From: JBLKSS01 sp047607725
GTDB taxonomy: Bacteria; Pseudomonadota; Gammaproteobacteria; Enterobacterales; Enterobacteriaceae
Length of the DNA stretch: 9,923 nt
Direction of reading: 5' to 3'
Assembly (NCBI RefSeq): GCF_047607725.1
Contig: NZ_JBLKSS010000159.1
Location: 1 to 9,923, forward strand
The number at the start of each line of letters is the position of its first letter. Position 1 is the stretch's first letter. Position numbers and translations under genes: made by a program. This document shows positions 7,528 to 9,923 of the stretch, one piece after another. The notes beneath the pieces were generated by a model. It was given only the letters and a program-made list of their open reading frames with translations, was not told where the DNA came from and did not search any database.

Positions 7528-8551
7528 AACCCAGTACCTCTACATTGACCTGATGCTGCTGCAGATAAGCGATGGCGGCGACAGCGTCCGCTTCATCCCC
7601 GTCCATTTCCGTCAACATGATGCCGAATTTAATGCCGCTGGCGTAATCCATCTGGGCGCTGATGATGTTATTGTTGACGTTGAAACGGCGCGCGGTTTCC
7701 GACAACAGCGGCGCATCCACCGACTGACCGGTAAACTCCAACTGTAATATGGGAATGCGGCCGGGCGCACGTTCGCTATGCATGCGCTGCTGATAATCCT
7801 GCGGAATATCCAAATGCAGCGTGGAACGGATGAAAGCCTGGGCCAGCGGCGTTTTCGGATGGGAAAACATTTCGCTCACTGAATCCTGCTCGATGAGTTC
7901 GCCTTGGCTGATGACCGCGACCTGATCGCAAATGCGTTTCACGACATCCATTTCATGGGTAATCAACAGTATGGTCAGACCCAGGCGCTGATTGATATCT
8001 TTCAACAACGCTAAGATAGACTGGGTCGTGGCGGGATCCAGCGCGCTGGTGGCTTCATCGCACAGTAGCACTTTAGGATTGTTGGCCAGCGCGTGGGCGA
8101 TGGCGACCCGCTGTTTCTGTCCGCCCGAAAGATTCGCCGGATAGCTATCCGCTTTATCCTCCAGCCCCACCAGCGCCAGTAATTCGGCGACCCGCTGGGT
8201 GATAGCGCTTTTAGGCCGCTTATCCAATTCCAGCGGCAGCGCGACATTGCCGGCCACCGTGCGCGAGGAAAGTAAATTAAAATGCTGAAAGATCATGCCT
8301 ATCTGACGACGGGCATCGATCAATTTCCGCTCGGGCAGATTCGTCAGATCGGTACCGTTGACCACCACCGAACCGGACGTTGGCCGTTCCAGCAGATTGA
8401 CGCAACGTATCAAGGTGCTTTTCCCCGCGCCGGACGCCCCGATGACGCCGTAAATTTGCCCGGCGGGCACGTGAAGGCTAACATCTGATAGCGCGGTGAT
8501 GGTCCGTGTGCCCAGCGTGAAGTGCTTGGTGATGTGAGAAAATGTGATCAT
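7520..8551 (-). CDS. metN: Methionine ABC transporter ATPase
   Basis: MetN hydrolyses ATP to drive methionine import through MetI. Starting at ATG 8551 the product is 343 residues, exactly the E. coli length, beginning MITFSHITKHF; a longer frame to 8614 adds 21 residues that run back into the leader and are not family-like. In order: Walker A GASGAGKST (38-46), Q-loop IFQHFNLLSSRTV, signature LSGGQKQR, Walker B VLLCDEATSALD, H-loop LLITHEMD, and the C-terminal regulatory NIL/ACT-like domain (about 265-343) with LEFTGQSVDAPLLSETARRF and NNNIISAQMDYASG, which binds methionine and inhibits transport when the cell is replete. One oddity: the residue after RVAIA is His (CAC) where the family normally has Arg. 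The ribosome site is poor. It is the first gene of metNIQ, divergent from gmhB. Confidence 0.97.
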   Translation of the reverse strand: MITFSHITKHFTLGTRTITALSDVSLHVPAGQIYGVIGASGAGKSTLIRCVNLLERPTSGSVVVNGTDLTNLPERKLIDARRQIGMIFQHFNLLSSRTVAGNVALPLELDKRPKSAITQRVAELLALVGLEDKADSYPANLSGGQKQRVAIAHALANNPKVLLCDEATSALDPATTQSILALLKDINQRLGLTILLITHEMDVVKRICDQVAVISQGELIEQDSVSEMFSHPKTPLAQAFIRSTLHLDIPQDYQQRMHSERAPGRIPILQLEFTGQSVDAPLLSETARRFNVNNNIISAQMDYASGIKFGIMLTEMDGDEADAVAAIAYLQQHQVNVEVLGYV

Positions 8552-8599
8552 GCTTATTTTTATATGTAGGCCGCATAGCGAACGTAAAGGTAACAAATC

Positions 8600-8615
8600 A
8601 ATGCCGACCGGCATT
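8600..8615. other. Perfect inverted repeat in the metN leader
   Basis: AATGCCG and CGGCATT are separated by two bases, giving a 16-base palindrome about 50 bases before the metN start. In metN mRNA it would form a hairpin followed by GATTTGTT, a weak U-rich stretch. It might be an operator, a leader hairpin, or chance; no family of site is recognised. Confidence 0.35.
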
Positions 8616-8626
8616 GAAGTGCGTGG

Positions 8627-8655
8627 ATGTTAAGGCGTCTAGACGTCTAAGTCAA
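8627..8655 (-). promoter_or_regulatory. Proximal metN promoter
   Basis: On the - strand TTGACT (8650-8655) and TAACAT (8627-8632) are 17 bases apart, a good sigma-70 pair. The spacer is almost entirely the pair of MetJ boxes, so repressor binding would block polymerase directly. It gives a metN leader of about 70 bases. Confidence 0.65.
8633..8648. promoter_or_regulatory. MetJ operator (two tandem met boxes)
   Basis: AGGCGTCT (8633-8640) and AGACGTCT (8641-8648) are adjacent eight-base met boxes; the second is the exact consensus and the first has one change. MetJ with S-adenosylmethionine binds such tandem boxes cooperatively and represses methionine genes, including metNIQ in E. coli. The next octamers on either side match poorly, so two boxes are the supported number. 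Confidence 0.85.
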
Positions 8656-8669
8656 CTGCGTTACGTTCC

Positions 8670-8697
8670 ATTTTATGGGTTTCTCTTCCCATGTCAA
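8670..8697 (-). promoter_or_regulatory. Distal metN promoter
   Basis: On the - strand a perfect TTGACA (8692-8697) and TAAAAT (8670-8675) are 16 bases apart. Transcription would start near 8663 and cross the MetJ boxes and the proximal promoter. It lies in the 189-base gap between the metN and gmhB starts, so it could also interfere with gmhB transcription. I see no strong gmhB promoter in the same gap. Confidence 0.55.
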
Positions 8698-8740
8698 AAC
8701 ATGTGATACTTAAGGCTTACCTGTAATCAGGAGCCTTGCA

Positions 8741-9316
8741 GTGGCACAGTCTGTTTCCGCAATTTTTTTAGACCGTGACGGTACGATTAACGCCGATAAC
8801 GGTTACGTCCATGAGATTGACGATTTTCAATTTATTGATGGCGTGATCGAAGCCATGCAGGAATTGAAAAAGATGGGCTTCGCCCTGGTGGTGGTCACGA
8901 ATCAATCCGGGCTGGCCCGAGGTCTTTTCAGCGAAGAGCAGTTTATGCACCTGACGGAATGGATGGACTGGTCACTGGCGGATCGTGACGTTGATCTGGA
9001 CGGTATCTATTTTTGCCCTCACCATCCCCAGGCGGCGGTGGAGGTATTACGCCAAGAGTGTGATTGCCGCAAGCCGAAACCCGGGATGCTGCTGGACGCG
9101 CAGCGCCACCTGCATATCGATATGGCTTCTTCTTATATGGTGGGGGACAAGCTGGACGATATGCTGGCGGGCAAGGCGGCGGGGGTCGTCGGCACTCGGG
9201 TACTGGTGCGCAGCGGTAAAGCGGTAACGGAGCAGGCTAGCGCGGCGGCGGATTGGGTCATCGATAGCCTGGCCGCGCTGCCGGCCACGATTAAACAGCG
9301 TCAATTCGGCGCGTAA
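8741..9316 (+). CDS. gmhB: D-glycero-D-manno-heptose 1,7-bisphosphate 7-phosphatase
   Basis: GmhB removes the C7 phosphate in the ADP-heptose pathway that supplies the LPS inner core; it acts in the cytoplasm. The 191-residue product equals E. coli GmhB in length. It is a HAD-family phosphatase: nucleophile and acid FLDRDGTIN (Asp11, Asp13), VVVTNQSG (Thr53, Asn54), the zinc ligands Cys92, His94, Cys107 and Cys109 in FCPHH and CDC, then RKPKPGM (Lys111 region) and VGDKLDD (Asp136). All are present. The start is GTG at 8741 with AGGAG seven bases upstream; it gives MAQSVSAIFLDRDG, matching the family start, and no in-frame ATG lies near. The C-terminal tail (KQRQFGA) differs from E. coli, as is usual for the family. 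No terminator is visible after the stop, and the rrn P1 region begins within 20 bases. Confidence 0.97.
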   Translation: MAQSVSAIFLDRDGTINADNGYVHEIDDFQFIDGVIEAMQELKKMGFALVVVTNQSGLARGLFSEEQFMHLTEWMDWSLADRDVDLDGIYFCPHHPQAAVEVLRQECDCRKPKPGMLLDAQRHLHIDMASSYMVGDKLDDMLAGKAAGVVGTRVLVRSGKAVTEQASAAADWVIDSLAALPATIKQRQFGA

Positions 9317-9317
9317 C

Positions 9318-9332
9318 GAATGATTTGTGACC
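9318..9332 (+). promoter_or_regulatory. Candidate Fis site for rrn P1
   Basis: GAATGATTTGTGACC fits the degenerate Fis core (G, then YR, a central W, YR, and C at the end). Its centre at 9325 is 71 bases before the expected P1 start at 9396, the position of Fis site I in E. coli rrn P1. The motif is degenerate, so position is the main support. Confidence 0.5.
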
Positions 9333-9333
9333 G

Positions 9334-9396
9334 GTTGAAAAAAAAGTAAGGATATTCCCTTGCCATTTCAGACCGGCTCCCTATAATCTGCCTCCA
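9334..9396 (+). promoter_or_regulatory. rrn P1 promoter with UP element
   Basis: TTGCCA (9360-9365) and a perfect TATAAT (9382-9387) are separated by the 16-base spacer typical of rrn P1. An A-tract (about 9338-9348) upstream is a likely UP element for the alpha subunits. The CTGCCTCC discriminator is followed by A9396 as likely start. The C-rich discriminator is the type that makes P1 sensitive to ppGpp and starting NTP level. Confidence 0.85.
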
Positions 9397-9454
9397 TCGA
9401 CCGGGCATGTGAATATCATCACAGTGAACGGGAGGGTTCAGAAACAGGCGAAAC

Positions 9455-9494
9455 TGCTTGACACTGAATAGAGGAAGGCGTAATATAAGCTACC
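9455..9494 (+). promoter_or_regulatory. rrn P2 promoter
   Basis: TGCTTGACA (-35 TTGACA, 9458-9463) and TAATAT (9481-9486) are 17 bases apart. The context CTTGAC...GGAAGGCGTA is the recognisable enterobacterial rrn P2 arrangement. It lies about 100 bases after P1. Confidence 0.85.
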
Positions 9495-9501
9495 TCCGAC
9501 A

Positions 9502-9534
9502 GCCGGATTNCGGCGGCGCGGCGCTCTTTAACAA
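9502..9534 (+). promoter_or_regulatory. rrn antitermination site (boxB hairpin and boxA)
   Basis: GCCG...CGGC (9502-9514) is a small boxB-like hairpin; its loop contains the single ambiguous base N at 9510. GCTCTTTAACAA (9523-9534) is boxA, bound by NusB-NusE so that polymerase resists Rho inside the untranslated rRNA operon. Confidence 0.85.
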
Positions 9535-9658
9535 TTTATCAGACAATCTGTGTGGGCACTCACAAGACGATATCGACACACGAAATATCAAGTCTTGAAG
9601 GGTGAACAAACGAATATTCATATGAATACTAGTTTTAATTCTTTGAGCATCAAGCTTT
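9535..9658 (+). other. rrn leader with processing hairpin
   Basis: The spacer between boxA and mature 16S matches the E. coli rrn leader pattern (CAGACAATCTGTGTGGGCACT, then TTTAATTCTTTGAGC near the end). CAAGACGATAT (9563-9573) pairs with ATATC-AA-GTCTTG (9585-9597) in a long stem with a two-base bulge. The part near the 16S start normally pairs with the 16S 3' flank, which is outside the window, to make the RNase III stem. Confidence 0.7.
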
Positions 9659-9923
9659 TAATTGAAGAGTTTGATCATGGCTCAGATTGAACGCTGGCGG
9701 CAGGCCTAACACATGCAAGTCGAGCGGCAGCGGGAAGAAGCTTGTTCTTCTTCGCCGGCTAGCGGCGGACGGGTGAGTAATATCTGGGGATCTGCCCGAT
9801 GGAGGGGGATAACTACTGGAAACGGTAGCTAATACCGCATAACGTCGCAAGACCAAAGTGGGGGACCTTCGGGCCTCACACCATCGGATGAACCCAGATG
9901 GGATTAGCTAGTAGGTGGGGTAA
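9659..9923 (+). rRNA. rrs: 16S ribosomal RNA, 5' part
   Basis: The first 265 or so bases of small-subunit rRNA. The universal AGAGTTTGATCATGGCTCAG (27F site) begins at 9667, and GGATTAGCTAGTAGGTGGGG is near the end. The mature 5' end is set at 9659 by counting from E. coli position 6. The V1 stem (AGAAGCTTGTTCTTCTT) and the V2 sequence GGCCTCACACCATCGGATG resemble, from memory, Sodalis-group sequences more than E. coli. The gene is cut by the window end. Confidence 0.97.

Noticed and set aside
6414..8488. + strand ORFs opposite metQ, metI and metN
   Set aside because: They are antisense shadows of intact conserved genes; low-complexity products without recognisable domains.
8552..8614. Longer MetN with 21 extra N-terminal residues
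   Set aside because: The extension runs into the palindromic leader and is absent from the family; ATG 8551 gives the exact E. coli length.
9650..9856. - strand ORF inside the 16S gene
   Set aside because: The sequence is ribosomal RNA; the ORF is incidental.
1..9923. CRISPR array, insertion sequence, tRNA or prophage attachment site
   Set aside because: I saw no regularly spaced repeats, transposase frame, tRNA fold or direct repeats of suitable length.

Overview
The window looks like a chromosomal segment of an Enterobacterales bacterium, most likely a Sodalis-like insect-associated symbiont. The gene order gmhB / metN-metI-metQ / rcsF-trmO / proS beside an rrn operon is the enterobacterial one (as around rrnH in E. 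coli), and the proteins align with E. coli recalled from memory almost end to end. The start of the 16S gene reads, from memory, like Sodalis-group 16S. Freshly broken but still recognisable genes next to intact ones fit a host-restricted genome in early decay. The genus is an inference and was not searched.

Layout. Bases 1-177 are AT-rich with no supported gene. Bases 178-2768 hold a two-frame locus on the + strand: a 605-codon ORF, then a 262-codon ORF in another frame, meeting at a run of eight C. One extra C would join them into a protein of about 863 residues. The first part has two divergent copies of a domain and then a His-Gly ... Cys arrangement like that of caspase-fold (clan CD, C80-like) toxin proteases. 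The second part carries another internal duplication. It resembles a secreted toxin or effector, but I cannot name the family. In E. coli the nlpE side of proS lies here, so this is probably accessory DNA. A strong hairpin separates it from convergent proS (2863-4587, - strand), which looks intact.

Bases 4705-5878 hold trmO and rcsF on the - strand, both broken. rcsF has one frameshift. trmO has a +1 frameshift in a C run and a Trp-to-stop change near its end. The intact methionine importer operon metN-metI-metQ (8551 down to 5994) lies upstream. It has two promoters and a MetJ operator filling the spacer of the proximal one. gmhB (8741-9316, + strand) makes the heptose phosphatase for LPS core. 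An rrn promoter region follows directly (Fis site, P1, P2, boxB/boxA, processing hairpin), and the window ends inside 16S rRNA.

Together the window shows retained core functions (proline charging, methionine uptake, LPS heptose, ribosome synthesis), loss of an envelope stress sensor (RcsF) and a tRNA modification enzyme (TrmO), and a decaying or phase-variable toxin-like gene.
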